Positions 15,979-25,538 of a stretch of 64,000 nucleotides of DNA are shown here, piece by piece. The notes under the pieces were generated by a model. It ran no database searches, was not told the DNA's origin, and saw nothing but the letters and a program-made list of their open reading frames with translations. Position 1 is the first letter of the stretch. Each line of letters begins with the position of its first letter. The position numbers and the translations under genes were made by a program. Source of the stretch: Eudoraea chungangensis (GTDB taxonomy: Bacteria > Bacteroidota > Bacteroidia > Flavobacteriales > Flavobacteriaceae). Location: NCBI RefSeq assembly GCF_029360665.1, contig NZ_JARDUB010000001.1, positions 434,001 through 498,000 of the forward strand, in the 5' to 3' direction.

Positions 15979-18387
15979 ATGTGTAGATATACTTTCTGGA
16001 TATTAGGGGCATGTCTTATGCTTGTTTTATCTTGTAATACTTCAAAAGACAAAATAGACTTACAAAAAATTATTGATGGCTCTCCACGAATTGAAGGCAA
16101 AACGTCCTATTTAAACTCTCCTTACGTTAGCGCAGGTGACAGACTCTACATGGTAGGGCATCAAAATGGAACTTTTCCTGAAATTGGCTGGCATATCCAA
16201 GGTGAAATGGGAGGTATATGGAATCATCCGATTAAGCTTATGGATGGATTCGATGTGTCGCTCAGCTGGAACGATAAGACCATGGCTTTAGATAGCGCAA
16301 CACAATTTATAAATTTCCCATTTGCAAACAAACATCTTTATCCAGGAATTGGTCCGGATAAACAACTTACCTTGGAAAGATTTCAATTTGTACCAGATAG
16401 TACGCAAGGGATAGCAGTACAATACAAAATTGAAAATAATTCTGAGGAACCTCAAGAATTTGAGTTTATTTTTGACGGACATACCGAGCTTATGCCTGTT
16501 TGGCTTGGCGAAAGAACGGGGATGATCAACGGTATTGATCTGGGGAGTTTTATACAAGAAGAATCTATATGGCATTTTAAAGATTCCCTCAATCAATGGC
16601 ATGCCATTTTTGGTGCTAATAGAGCAAGTATAAGTAATGAGTTATTAGAAAGTCCTTATTCGGGGAAAGGAAAAACCGGAAGACTAGTTTATCGTTTTTA
16701 TTTGGAGCCCAAAGAAGTAGATTACATTAATTTTACCATAGCTGGCTCCTATCATTCGCTAGAAAATGCCCAGCAAACCTTTAATAAAATTGCTAGTAAA
16801 TCTGACACCCTGCTACTAGAAAAGAAAAGGCGATATAAAACGTTAGCAGATAGATCTAAGCTTACTATTCCCGATAAAAAACTACAAGAAACTTTCGAAT
16901 GGTTAAAGTATAATTGTGATTGGCTTATTAGAGATGTTCCGGAAATAGGTAGGGCTATTGGTGCCGGCATACCGGACTATCCTTGGTGGTTTGGTGTAGA
17001 TAGCGAATACGCATTACAGGGATATATGGCCATTGGGCAACGAGATGTTGTTTTAAGTACAATTCACCTAATCGATTCTGTCTCCATGGCAGTGAATGGC
17101 AATGGTAAAATACTTCACGAAATGTCTACCAATGGCATTGTTTTTAATCCCGGAAATATCAATGAGACTCCTCAATTTGCATCCCTTATTTGGAGTATAT
17201 ACCTATGGAATGGTGACAAAACCTTTTTGGAAAAGTATTTTCCAACGGTAAGGCAAGGGTTAGAGTGGCTGTTAAAAGAAAATGATGCAAATAAAAACCT
17301 TTTTCCCGATGGTTTTGGAATGATGGAAATTCATGGTTTAGATAGCGAAATGATTGATGTTGCGTCTTACAGCTACAAAGCATTTAGAGATGCCTCGGAA
17401 ATGGCTAAAGAATTAAATGAACTAGAATTAGCACAGGAATATAGCAATCTAGCTACAATCTTGAGAGAACGAATAAATGCTTCTTTTTGGTCCCCAAAGT
17501 TTGCTTCATATGCAGATTTTTTAGGAACGGATAAGCAGGCACTTCATCTAATTGAAGATGCAATTATTAGAGCGGATACTCTAAATAAGCCATGGGCCAT
17601 TTCGGAACTGTTGGAAACCAAAAAGACAATTCTTAATAATCCAAAAAAACAGCTAAGTCCTTTTGTAGTGCACCACAATTGGGTTGTAAATACTCCAATG
17701 GAAGTTGGACTTGCCGATAAAGAAAAGGCCCTAAAAGCACTCACAACTGCCGAAAAGTTTATTAATCCCTTTGGAGTTTTTGTTACTGGAATAGATAGAG
17801 ATGAATCTGCCGGTTCAGATGAAGGAACTTTTAAAGGGAGTAAGGTTTTCTCCTATACCGGTGCTGTAATGACCTTACCAACAGGTGTTCTTGCAATAGC
17901 AGAAAATGAATATGGCAGACCAGACAGGGCCTTGAATTATTTGAATCGTATTACAAGAACCTTTAGTTATGCTCTGCCAGGCAGCATGTACGAAGTTTCT
18001 CCAGACTATGGTATGATAGCACAGGCTTGGAATATCTATAGTTATGCCATTCCCATTGTTAAACAATTTTTTGGCATATATCCAAAAGCTTCGGAAAAGA
18101 AAATACGTATAAAACCTCAAATGCCAAGCAGTTGGGAGAACGCCACATTAGAAAACGTGCAAATAGCCGACAATTCTATCTCTGTATATCATTTTTCAGA
18201 CCTTAATTCAAAACACCTTAGGATAACCCAAACTAACAAGGATTGGACTTTGGAGATTATCCTTCCCAAAATAAAGGGTCGCTTATACAAATCGTCTGGA
18301 AGAGAGGATAAATGGTTAACAACCCCTGACGAAGTTATTCTAACTACAAAAAGTACCGAAGTTAAGATTGACTTTATTGAAGAATAG
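15979..18387 (+). CDS. Lipoprotein with six-hairpin (alpha/alpha)6 glycosidase fold, glycogen-debranching/GH63-like
   Basis: An 802-residue protein with a lipoprotein signal (LGACLMLVLSC, Cys19). Residues about 40-280 look like an N-terminal beta-sandwich domain; about 300-700 look like an (alpha/alpha)6 barrel, with IPDYPWWFGVDSEYALQGY, GLDSEMIDVASYSYKAF, VHHNWVVNTPMEVGLAD and ALPGSMYEVSPDYG as likely active-site loops rich in Trp, Asp and Glu. About 710-800 form a C-terminal beta domain, as in rhamnosidase-like and debranching families. It probably hydrolyses an alpha-glycan at the cell surface or periplasm; the exact family and substrate are not clear. recX follows after 21 bp. Confidence 0.8.
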   Translation: MCRYTFWILGACLMLVLSCNTSKDKIDLQKIIDGSPRIEGKTSYLNSPYVSAGDRLYMVGHQNGTFPEIGWHIQGEMGGIWNHPIKLMDGFDVSLSWNDKTMALDSATQFINFPFANKHLYPGIGPDKQLTLERFQFVPDSTQGIAVQYKIENNSEEPQEFEFIFDGHTELMPVWLGERTGMINGIDLGSFIQEESIWHFKDSLNQWHAIFGANRASISNELLESPYSGKGKTGRLVYRFYLEPKEVDYINFTIAGSYHSLENAQQTFNKIASKSDTLLLEKKRRYKTLADRSKLTIPDKKLQETFEWLKYNCDWLIRDVPEIGRAIGAGIPDYPWWFGVDSEYALQGYMAIGQRDVVLSTIHLIDSVSMAVNGNGKILHEMSTNGIVFNPGNINETPQFASLIWSIYLWNGDKTFLEKYFPTVRQGLEWLLKENDANKNLFPDGFGMMEIHGLDSEMIDVASYSYKAFRDASEMAKELNELELAQEYSNLATILRERINASFWSPKFASYADFLGTDKQALHLIEDAIIRADTLNKPWAISELLETKKTILNNPKKQLSPFVVHHNWVVNTPMEVGLADKEKALKALTTAEKFINPFGVFVTGIDRDESAGSDEGTFKGSKVFSYTGAVMTLPTGVLAIAENEYGRPDRALNYLNRITRTFSYALPGSMYEVSPDYGMIAQAWNIYSYAIPIVKQFFGIYPKASEKKIRIKPQMPSSWENATLENVQIADNSISVYHFSDLNSKHLRITQTNKDWTLEIILPKIKGRLYKSSGREDKWLTTPDEVILTTKSTEVKIDFIEE

Positions 18388-18408
18388 AACTTAATCTTAT
18401 ATTTAACT

Positions 18409-18885
18409 ATGAAGGTGCAAACCAAATCCTACACCCTAGAAGAGGCGAAAAGAAATCTCGAACGTTATTGCGCGTATCAGGAACGTTGTCATCAGGAAGT
18501 TATCCAGAAACTTAAATCAATGGGGATGATTTCGGAGGTTATAGACGTTGTTACCGTTCATTTAATTGAGCACAATTTTTTAAATGAAGAACGTTTCGCC
18601 AGGAATTATACAAGAGGTAAATTCAAAATTAAAAATTGGGGTAGAATAAGGATTAAATCAGAACTCAAAAAAAGAAATATAGGAGACAGAATAATCAACC
18701 TGGCCCTAACAGAGATTACCGAAGAAGACTATTTAAGGAAACTCGAGGAAATCAGTAAAAAGAAGTTGCTCGGACTCTCAGAATACAATAAGCTTGTACG
18801 TAAAAAAAAGCTTCAAAACTTTTTAGTCTATCGCGGGTGGGAAAACGATTTAGTCTATTCTAGTATTAATAAACTCCTTGGTTGA
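18409..18885 (+). CDS. recX: Regulatory protein RecX
   Basis: A 158-residue all-helical protein of three RecX repeats. Signatures are the first-repeat YCAYQERCHQEVIQKLKSMG, HNFLNEERFARNYTRGKFKIKNWG split across the second repeat, and RIKSELKKRNI. RecX binds RecA filaments and limits their activity. recA is not in this window. It lies 21 bp downstream of the glycosidase lipoprotein and is probably transcribed with it, an unusual pairing. Confidence 0.92.
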   Translation: MKVQTKSYTLEEAKRNLERYCAYQERCHQEVIQKLKSMGMISEVIDVVTVHLIEHNFLNEERFARNYTRGKFKIKNWGRIRIKSELKKRNIGDRIINLALTEITEEDYLRKLEEISKKKLLGLSEYNKLVRKKKLQNFLVYRGWENDLVYSSINKLLG

Positions 18886-18919
18886 TAGCTAAAGAGTAAG
18901 AACATAATAATTCTAATTG

Positions 18920-18949
18920 TTGTGAATATTATACTATTTCGTAACTTTG
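18920..18949 (+). promoter_or_regulatory. Promoter of the fatty acid hydroxylase gene
   Basis: TTG at 18920-18922, a 19-bp spacer, and TAACTTTG at 18942-18949 give a full match to the Bacteroidota promoter consensus. It lies 21 bp before the start codon. Confidence 0.8.
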
Positions 18950-18970
18950 CAACTGCAAAAACTGCTCTAA

Positions 18971-19633
18971 ATGAAACCAAAAGTTACAACTGAATTTCAA
19001 CATGGCAAGGCGCAAATTTTTAAAAATCCCTTTTTAGAAAGTCTTACAAAAACAAATCCTACACAAAATATTATTGTCTATGGTATCACCATAATTGGCA
19101 TGCTTCTTTTGGCCAATTTTAAAATAGGTCTTTCTGTATTTATGATAGCAGGCCTCTTTGTTGGTGGAATGTTCTTTTGGACTTTCGCTGAGTATATGCT
19201 TCATCGATTTGTTTTTCACTGGGTGACCGAAGCAAAATGGTCACAGCGATTCCACTTTATAATGCATGGCTCGCATCATCATTATCCGCGAGATGAAGAA
19301 CGCTTGTTGATGCCTCCTGTGCCAGGGTTAATAATGGCGAGCATTTTATTTCTGTTCTTCTTCGGCATCTTCTGGGTACTGGGTATTCCTGACTTAACCT
19401 TTGGTTTCTTTCCAGGATTTTTTACCGGTTATTTAATGTATTCTTTTGTTCATAGAGCAACGCATATTATGAGACCTCCAAAAAGGTTTAAAAATTTATG
19501 GCAGCACCATAGCCTGCATCACTACAGATACCCAGATAAGGCGTTTGGGGTATCGAATACTTTGTGGGATAGAGTTTTTGGCACTATGCCTCCAGCTAAC
19601 AAAGCCAAGGGAAAAAAACAAGAAATAGCTTAA
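18971..19633 (+). CDS. Fatty acid 2-hydroxylase / sterol desaturase family membrane enzyme
   Basis: A 220-residue di-iron membrane oxygenase. Histidine boxes are visible in order: HRFVFH near residue 78, HGSHHHYP near 99, HRATH near 162 and HHSLHHY near 178. Four membrane helices (about 34-52, 53-72, 114-136 and 138-158) bracket them. The layout is closest to the Scs7/FAH1 branch that 2-hydroxylates fatty acyl chains of sphingolipids or ceramides; many flavobacteria make sphingolipids or hydroxylated sulfonolipids, so such a role is plausible but inferred. Monocistronic, with a full consensus promoter. Confidence 0.9.
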   Translation: MKPKVTTEFQHGKAQIFKNPFLESLTKTNPTQNIIVYGITIIGMLLLANFKIGLSVFMIAGLFVGGMFFWTFAEYMLHRFVFHWVTEAKWSQRFHFIMHGSHHHYPRDEERLLMPPVPGLIMASILFLFFFGIFWVLGIPDLTFGFFPGFFTGYLMYSFVHRATHIMRPPKRFKNLWQHHSLHHYRYPDKAFGVSNTLWDRVFGTMPPANKAKGKKQEIA

Positions 19634-19650
19634 TTCTAAGCCTGTTTTTT

Positions 19651-20820
19651 TTATTTAATAGCTTTCATTCTTTCAAAGGGTTTATCTCTGTCAAACAGAT
19701 AGCGATAGGTTGTGTGAATTTTACATATTTCCCCACCTACTTGCTTAACAACAATAATCATTTTCCGATTGAAGTCTCCAATACCATTTATTTCTATAAC
19801 CTCGTAGCGGTTAGACAGACTCTTGGCCATGTTATGAAAGGCATGAATAAGTCCTCCGTCTAATCCTTTCCCTTGATGTTCCGGTACCACGCCAAAAACA
19901 AATCCAAGCATTTTTTTATTCTTCTTTCTAAACTTATGCCACGCAAATTTTGCAATCCCAATGGCATTAAGCTTTCCGTTTACATGCTTAAACCACTGAT
20001 TTACTTCTGGGATATTAATGTAAAATGCTACAGGCTCTCCCTTGTAATATGCAAACCAAATGATCTTTTCATCTAAAATTGGTTTAAGCTTATTCATTAA
20101 AGCATGCCCTTGTTCTCTAGTAATTGCTGTTACTCCTTCATGATTCACCCAAGCCCTATTATACATGTCAATAATGCTATTGGTCTGTTCCAAGAAACGG
20201 TCTTTTTTAAAGTGATCAAATGTGTAATCTGGATTGCGATTAATTAAATCTGCTTTACGCTGAAGCCTGGGATTAACATCATCTTTTATTGGTCTTAGAA
20301 AGGTATAGTACTCAAAGTATGTCTCAAAGCCGTATTTTTCAAAAAGTTTCTTATAATAAGGGAAGTTATAATTACACTGATAGTTTGGCTCCAAATCGTA
20401 GCCCTTTGTTAATAGACCCCACCATTTATCCCTAGCTCCAAAATTTACCGGGCCGTCCATATACGCTGCTCCCTTGGCATTTAACCACTTTTTACTGGAA
20501 TCAAATAAGGCGTTAGCTGCTGCTTCTTCATCAATACATTCAAAAAACCCAATACCGCCGGAAGGATCCACCCCCGTATTCTTAGATTCTCTTAAAAGGA
20601 CAAAGGCGGCAATACGGCCTATAACTTCATTATTTCTTACGAGCAACCACCTAATACAATCTCCTTTTTCATAAAAGCTATTTTTTTTTGGATCAAATAT
20701 TTCCGCAATTTCTGTGTCTAATGGACGGATATAGTTTTTTTCCTTAGCATAAAGCTTCACTGGGAACTCTATAAATCGAACAGAATCTCGTTTATTTTTT
20801 ACTTCTACAAGGGTCATCAA
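19651..20820 (-). CDS. GNAT-fold protein of unknown substrate
   Basis: A 389-residue protein. Residues about 45-110 and about 250-375 resemble the acyl-CoA N-acetyltransferase fold; the second contains GFVFGVVPEHQGKGLDGGLIHAF, in which VPEHQGKGLDGGLI looks like the CoA pyrophosphate-binding V-x-x-x-x-[QR]-G-x-G-x-[AG] loop. Homologues in flavobacteria are mostly hypothetical, some mislabelled GTP cyclohydrolase. Substrate unknown. It follows the cupin gene by 62 bp on the same strand. Confidence 0.7.
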   Translation of the reverse strand: MMTLVEVKNKRDSVRFIEFPVKLYAKEKNYIRPLDTEIAEIFDPKKNSFYEKGDCIRWLLVRNNEVIGRIAAFVLLRESKNTGVDPSGGIGFFECIDEEAAANALFDSSKKWLNAKGAAYMDGPVNFGARDKWWGLLTKGYDLEPNYQCNYNFPYYKKLFEKYGFETYFEYYTFLRPIKDDVNPRLQRKADLINRNPDYTFDHFKKDRFLEQTNSIIDMYNRAWVNHEGVTAITREQGHALMNKLKPILDEKIIWFAYYKGEPVAFYINIPEVNQWFKHVNGKLNAIGIAKFAWHKFRKKNKKMLGFVFGVVPEHQGKGLDGGLIHAFHNMAKSLSNRYEVIEINGIGDFNRKMIIVVKQVGGEICKIHTTYRYLFDRDKPFERMKAIK

Positions 20821-20882
20821 AAAATTCTTTTTGGTTGGGAACTAATATGACGTAATAAACGTCTGGTCTTACTGTTTTTGAC

Positions 20883-21737
20883 TTAAAGTTGCCTGTTTGT
20901 TTGTATGATAGCTTTTTCGTTTTTCTTATCAATCCAGGCTTGCCCTTTTATCCTGCGCATTATATTATCAAAATGGCGCATAACAAAAACATTGTAAATG
21001 GCTTTGGATAGATTGACCGGATTTCTGGCAATTCCTCGAAGGCTCATCGAAAATCCAGGGCTAACATATTTCATATAGTGCCAATATCCTTCAGGAATAT
21101 AAAGTACTTCTCCATGGCTGAGATGCGTCTTATATCCTTTTGCTTTCTTTAAAGCAGGCCATTTATTGTAATCTGGATTAGAGAAATCTATACTCTCATG
21201 CGTAATCAATGAGTGTGGGACTTTATAAATAAACTTTGTTTGATCCTGTGAAAAAAGAATACACTCTTTTCTTCCCTCGAAATGAAAATGAAATATATTG
21301 GCCAAGTCTATGTCGTAATGCATAAAAGTATGAGAGTTGTAACCTCCAAAAAAAAGCATAGGCAGCTTCTTCATCAACTTTATTCCAAAATCTGGATAAT
21401 TGTAATCTTTTTGCAATACAGGAGCCTCTTTGAGAAGGTTCCATAAAAAGATGCGGTATTTAGTAGGTTTAGCTAATAAAAGGTCTATATAATCAGACAT
21501 TTTCATTTTGCTATGTGGCTCGTTAAATCCATCCTTATAATCTACAGGTCTGTCATCATACAAGGGCACGGTAATGTCTCCGACCTTATCTTTAATATAT
21601 TCAAAATTCCACTTAGAATATGCTGGCCAATCCTTTATTGATTCTTCCAAGACTACTGGAACCTGAGGTTTAAAGAAATTTTCTCTAAATTCTTTTTTAG
21701 TTATAGTTTTAACTCTTTTAATCTCTTTTAAATCCAA
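20883..21737 (-). CDS. Cupin_8/JmjC-like Fe(II)/2-oxoglutarate-dependent oxygenase
   Basis: A 284-residue protein of the cupin-like (FIH/JMJD-type) group. The iron ligands are likely the H-x-D in FMHYDIDLANIFHFHF and the distal His in LYIPEGYWHYMKYV; the 2-oxoglutarate lysine may be in GRKECILF. N-terminal VPVVLEESIKDWPAYSKW is the usual Cupin_8 opening. Family members hydroxylate proteins (often ribosomal or others) or tRNA; no target can be named. It lies 64 bp downstream of bioB and may be an accessory gene on the same transcript. Confidence 0.86.
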   Translation of the reverse strand: MDLKEIKRVKTITKKEFRENFFKPQVPVVLEESIKDWPAYSKWNFEYIKDKVGDITVPLYDDRPVDYKDGFNEPHSKMKMSDYIDLLLAKPTKYRIFLWNLLKEAPVLQKDYNYPDFGIKLMKKLPMLFFGGYNSHTFMHYDIDLANIFHFHFEGRKECILFSQDQTKFIYKVPHSLITHESIDFSNPDYNKWPALKKAKGYKTHLSHGEVLYIPEGYWHYMKYVSPGFSMSLRGIARNPVNLSKAIYNVFVMRHFDNIMRRIKGQAWIDKKNEKAIIQTNRQL

Positions 21738-21801
21738 CTTGAAAGGGATACGTTAAATTGTCCTTATTTATAAAACCCACTAATTTAAGAAAAAGAAATG
21801 T

Positions 21802-22908
21802 TTATGTAGATCGATTTAATTTAGAACTCTCCTTTGCCTTTTCATTTCTTTCAATTTTATGGCCCGGTCTAGTCCATTTTGGAACTTCTCCAATAGGTTC
21901 TAACTGAGAATCTTCAGCTTCAACTGTTTCTGGCTGAGGAGTCTTAATAAATGGTTTCTGCGGTATTAGACCTAACTCTTTAAACATCTCCATATCTTCA
22001 TGAACATCAGGATTAGGAGTAGTTAAGAGTTTATCTCCTGCAAATATAGAATTAGCACCAGCGAAAAAACACATAGCCTGACCTTCTCTGGTCATACTAG
22101 TTCTCCCTGCAGATAATCTCACCTGAGTTTTGGGCATCACAATTCTAGTCGTAGCAACCATTCTTATCATGTCCCAAATAGGAATAGGTTTAAAGTTTTC
22201 CATAGGTGTCCCTTCTACAGGAACAAGGGCATTAATTGGTACGGATTCAGGTTGGGGGTTTAGGGTAGACAGTGAAACTAACATACCCGCCCTATCTTCC
22301 AAACTTTCTCCCATACCGATAATTCCTCCACTACATACCGTTACATTACTCTTACGCACATTTTCAATGGTTTTGATTCTATCGTCAAAAGCCCTTGTAG
22401 AAATAACATCTTTATAGTACTCTTCAGAAGTATCTAAATTATGATTATACGCATAAAGTCCTGCTTCTGCTAAACGCTGTGCTTGGTTTTCGGTCAGCAT
22501 CCCTAAGGTACAGCAGACTTCCATATCCAATTTATTGATGGTTCGCACCATTTCTAAAACTTGCTCAAATTCTGGTCCGTCCTTTACATTTCGCCAAGCA
22601 GCACCCATACAAACTCTTGAACTCCCTGATGCCTTGGCCCGGAGGGCCTGTGCTTTTACTTGCGGCACAGACATAAGCTCATTCCCTTCAATATCTGTGT
22701 GATAGCGAGCCGCCTGCGGGCAGTATCCACAGTCTTCAGGGCATCCACCAGTTTTAATGGAAAGTAAGGTTGAGACCTGCACAGAATTAGGATCATGATA
22801 TTTCCTATGTATAGTGGCTGCCTCATACAAAAGTTCCATTAATGGCTTTTGGTAGATATCTAGAATTTCTTGTTTGTTCCAGTTATGTCTTTCTAACATG
22901 CTCGACAT
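21802..22908 (-). CDS. bioB: Biotin synthase (radical SAM)
   Basis: Inserts sulfur into dethiobiotin. From the chosen start (MSSMLERHNWN) the 368-residue protein has the radical-SAM cluster cysteines C56, C60 and C63 in GGCPEDCGYCPQ, a GASSRVCMGAAWR-like region, and the auxiliary [2Fe-2S] ligand set further on (CCTLGML, SGGIIGMGE). A longer frame opens at 23022, but it would overlap the upstream synthase gene by 23 bp and adds 38 unconserved residues, so the internal start is preferred. The C-terminal tail (about 325-368) is charged and unconserved. The last core gene of the biotin run. Confidence 0.96.
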   Translation of the reverse strand: MSSMLERHNWNKQEILDIYQKPLMELLYEAATIHRKYHDPNSVQVSTLLSIKTGGCPEDCGYCPQAARYHTDIEGNELMSVPQVKAQALRAKASGSSRVCMGAAWRNVKDGPEFEQVLEMVRTINKLDMEVCCTLGMLTENQAQRLAEAGLYAYNHNLDTSEEYYKDVISTRAFDDRIKTIENVRKSNVTVCSGGIIGMGESLEDRAGMLVSLSTLNPQPESVPINALVPVEGTPMENFKPIPIWDMIRMVATTRIVMPKTQVRLSAGRTSMTREGQAMCFFAGANSIFAGDKLLTTPNPDVHEDMEMFKELGLIPQKPFIKTPQPETVEAEDSQLEPIGEVPKWTRPGHKIERNEKAKESSKLNRST

Positions 22909-22999
22909 GGTTTTTATGTTTTTCAAAAATACTCTTAAATCTATTAAAAAATAATATCCAGGCCATAATTTCATCGGGCGTTGAATATCTTTAGCCAGC

Positions 23000-24160
23000 C
23001 TAAATGGCCTTAATAACAACACTTACGGCATTCCCACCAAATCCAACCGCATTAATTAATATTCTGTTCAATCTAGCTGGTTCTGATGTCCGATTTAGAT
23101 AAGGAACTTTAAAAAAATGTTGATGTTTAATCATCATTATTGCCATATCCAGGCTTAAAATTCCGGAGGCACCAAATGTATGTCCAACTTTCCATTTGTT
23201 AGAAGTTAATGCAGGTAAATCTTTGCCGAATATTGCTTCAATAGCCTTGTATTCTGCCATGTCGCCTTTTATAGTGCCAGGGGCATGCATCACTATACAG
23301 TCTATAGAACTGGCATCAATATCTTTCAGTGCCATTGACATTGAATCCTGAATACATTTTGCATTTGCAGATAAGGACGTCCCATGAGACAATAATTCTG
23401 TGGCATATCCTACGCCCTCAACAATTGCCAAAGTATTCTTTGTAATGCCCAATTCCAAACAGGCTACCCCTGCTCCTTCACCCAATACCATGGAATTTAC
23501 TTCTTTTTCTAAATCTAAGGCCTTACAAGGATACTCCGCTCCGGCGAAAGGAGAATAAATCTTCAATGCTTGCATCTGGGCAATGGTAAAAGGAGTAAGA
23601 GGAGCCTCTGTACCGCCAATCAGAAACCTATCTGCCATGCCACTTCTAAGCCATGCCACGCCGTTTAGAAGGGCATGTAATGCGGACGAGCAGGTAATAG
23701 AATGAGATATGTTAGGGCCCTTACTCCCTAAGTCGTGTGCTATCCAGGAAGAAATATTTCCTAACGTAGTGGTGGGTGATGTAAAAACGGAGGCCCTATT
23801 AGAATTTCGATATTGAAATAAATACTTTTCAAACAACTCTGTAGCCCCTCTAGAAGAACCCATATTTATACCAAATTCTGCAGAGGCGTCCCATTCGGCC
23901 TTCTCTACTGCCTTCCTAGCAACAAGGATTCCCAATAGTACCGTCCTATCCAAGTTTCGATATTTTGGATGGCTCGCTCTTAGATTTAATACACTATTAT
24001 CCAGCGACTTGGGTAATTTTGATACGGGGATAAGCTTGTTTAAAACTTCTTGTTCACTTAAACAGTGTTTTTCATTAGAATAACTATTCCAAACATCTTC
24101 CCTCTTAAAGCCTAGGGAAGAAATTGTTGCTATCGAACTAACTGTTATTGGATCTTGCAA
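23000..24160 (-). CDS. Beta-ketoacyl-ACP synthase (KAS I/II type) in the biotin operon
   Basis: A 386-residue condensing enzyme of the thiolase fold. The catalytic set appears intact: Cys157 in ITCSSALHAL, His292 in MHAPGTIKGDMAE, Lys322 and His327 in NKWKVGHTFGASG, and the C-terminal NAVGFGGNAVSVV glycine loop. His292 sits in HAPGT rather than the usual HGTGT. It lies between bioA and bioB, 54 bp after bioA. No bioC, bioH, bioG or bioZ is present, so it may take part in making the pimeloyl (or other C7) precursor; this is inference. It is more divergent than housekeeping FabF. Confidence 0.92.
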   Translation of the reverse strand: MQDPITVSSIATISSLGFKREDVWNSYSNEKHCLSEQEVLNKLIPVSKLPKSLDNSVLNLRASHPKYRNLDRTVLLGILVARKAVEKAEWDASAEFGINMGSSRGATELFEKYLFQYRNSNRASVFTSPTTTLGNISSWIAHDLGSKGPNISHSITCSSALHALLNGVAWLRSGMADRFLIGGTEAPLTPFTIAQMQALKIYSPFAGAEYPCKALDLEKEVNSMVLGEGAGVACLELGITKNTLAIVEGVGYATELLSHGTSLSANAKCIQDSMSMALKDIDASSIDCIVMHAPGTIKGDMAEYKAIEAIFGKDLPALTSNKWKVGHTFGASGILSLDMAIMMIKHQHFFKVPYLNRTSEPARLNRILINAVGFGGNAVSVVIKAI

Positions 24161-24214
24161 AGTCCTTTTTTTTGTAAAAATAAGTTTATGCTTTTATATT
24201 TCACAAGAACCTAA

Positions 24215-25492
24215 CTAATTAGTACCAAAGTGGGCTAGAGCTTTAGTAATTACCTCATAGATTTTATTTAATTCCTCTTCCGAAATAGTAAAAGGGGGAA
24301 GAACATATATTGTATTTCCTAAAGGCCTAAGAAAAACTCCATTCTTCATAAAAAATTGATACAATTTATCCCGTAAATTACCATATCTAGACATTGGAAG
24401 ACTCAAGTCTAAAGCCAAAATTATTCCACATTGACGACTAGATTCTATGGCAGGATGAGAACCTAGTTTACCTATAAAATCTTCATGTTGTTGTATAATT
24501 CTCTTAATATTGCCTTGTATGGTTTTGGAATTTAACAACTCTATGCCCGCCAGTGCGGCAGTACAGGCAAGTGGGTTTGCAGTATAGGTATGTCCGTGGA
24601 AAAACCCTTTTGCCACTTCATCATGATAAAAGGCTTCAAATATGATTTGCGTACATGAGGTAGCAGCCATTGGCATTAAACCGGCAGTAAGTGCTTTTGA
24701 AAGACAGATAATGTCTGGTTTTACAAGCATATAATCCGATGCAAAATTTTTACCTGTCTTTCCGAAGCCTGTCATTACTTCATCTGCTATTAAGAGCACG
24801 TCATTAGCCTTGAGCAGGCTTAGTATTTTATCCAAGGCTGTAGCCTCATAAATCTTCATACCTGCCGCACCTTGTACTAATGGTTCGTATATAAACCCAG
24901 CGATGTCTTTTTCTAGAATTAGGGCTTGTAATTCCTTTAAGATTAAATCAATATTATTCAAATTTGGGATAGGTATTCGCTCTACATCTATAAAGAATTC
25001 TTCAAATGGACCATTGTAAACAGACAATCCTGAGACAGACATGGCGCCAAAAGTATCTCCGTGAAACCCTTCTTCAAAGGCCAACAGCACATTGTTTTTT
25101 CTGCCTAAATTATGATGGTATTGCAAGGCCATTTTAATACCAATCTCAGTGGAAGTAGAACCATTGTCTGAAAAAAATATCTTACTCTGGTTTTTAGGAA
25201 GAATTTTCAATAATTCTTCGGAAAGCCTAACCGCTGGTTCATGTGTAAAGCCTGTGAAAACAACATGATCTAACTTTTGCATTTGGCCATAAACCCTCTC
25301 GGTAATACTAGGGTTGCAATGCCCATACATTGCCGTATACCAGGAAGCTATACCGTCTATATATTGCTTTCCATTCTCGTCGTAAAGTACAGATCCAGAT
25401 GCCCTGACAATTCCACGCATATCTGGGTTCCTCTTATGCTGAGTTAATGGATGCCAAATATGCTTTTTATCTCTTTTACTTATGCTAGTCAT
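24215..25492 (-). CDS. bioA: Adenosylmethionine-8-amino-7-oxononanoate aminotransferase
   Basis: Transfers the amino group of SAM to KAPA, giving DAPA. A 425-residue class III aminotransferase: start WHPLTQHKRNPD, SGSVLYDENGKQYIDGIASWY, the substrate-typical FFSDNGSTSTEIGIKMA, GFHGDTFGAMSVSG, the PLP aspartate in LLIADEVMTGFGKTG, and the Schiff-base lysine in CLSKALTAGLMPMA. Also GHTYTANPLACTAAL. Placed between bioD and the ketoacyl synthase with gaps of 46 and 54 bp, consistent with an operon. Confidence 0.97.
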   Translation of the reverse strand: MTSISKRDKKHIWHPLTQHKRNPDMRGIVRASGSVLYDENGKQYIDGIASWYTAMYGHCNPSITERVYGQMQKLDHVVFTGFTHEPAVRLSEELLKILPKNQSKIFFSDNGSTSTEIGIKMALQYHHNLGRKNNVLLAFEEGFHGDTFGAMSVSGLSVYNGPFEEFFIDVERIPIPNLNNIDLILKELQALILEKDIAGFIYEPLVQGAAGMKIYEATALDKILSLLKANDVLLIADEVMTGFGKTGKNFASDYMLVKPDIICLSKALTAGLMPMAATSCTQIIFEAFYHDEVAKGFFHGHTYTANPLACTAALAGIELLNSKTIQGNIKRIIQQHEDFIGKLGSHPAIESSRQCGIILALDLSLPMSRYGNLRDKLYQFFMKNGVFLRPLGNTIYVLPPFTISEEELNKIYEVITKALAHFGTN

Positions 25493-25538
25493 TCTCGATG
25501 TACGGTTGTCTATTATATTTAGGCTAATATTACAAGTG

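Noticed and set aside
20849-20863. Small inverted repeat GACGT/ACGTC between the cupin and GNAT genes
   Set aside because: Only 5 bp with no T-run; easily a chance match.
22924-22931. TATTTTTG on the minus strand before bioB
   Set aside because: An exact -7 match, but without a TTG partner and inside an operon in A/T-rich sequence; kept out of the feature list as too uncertain.
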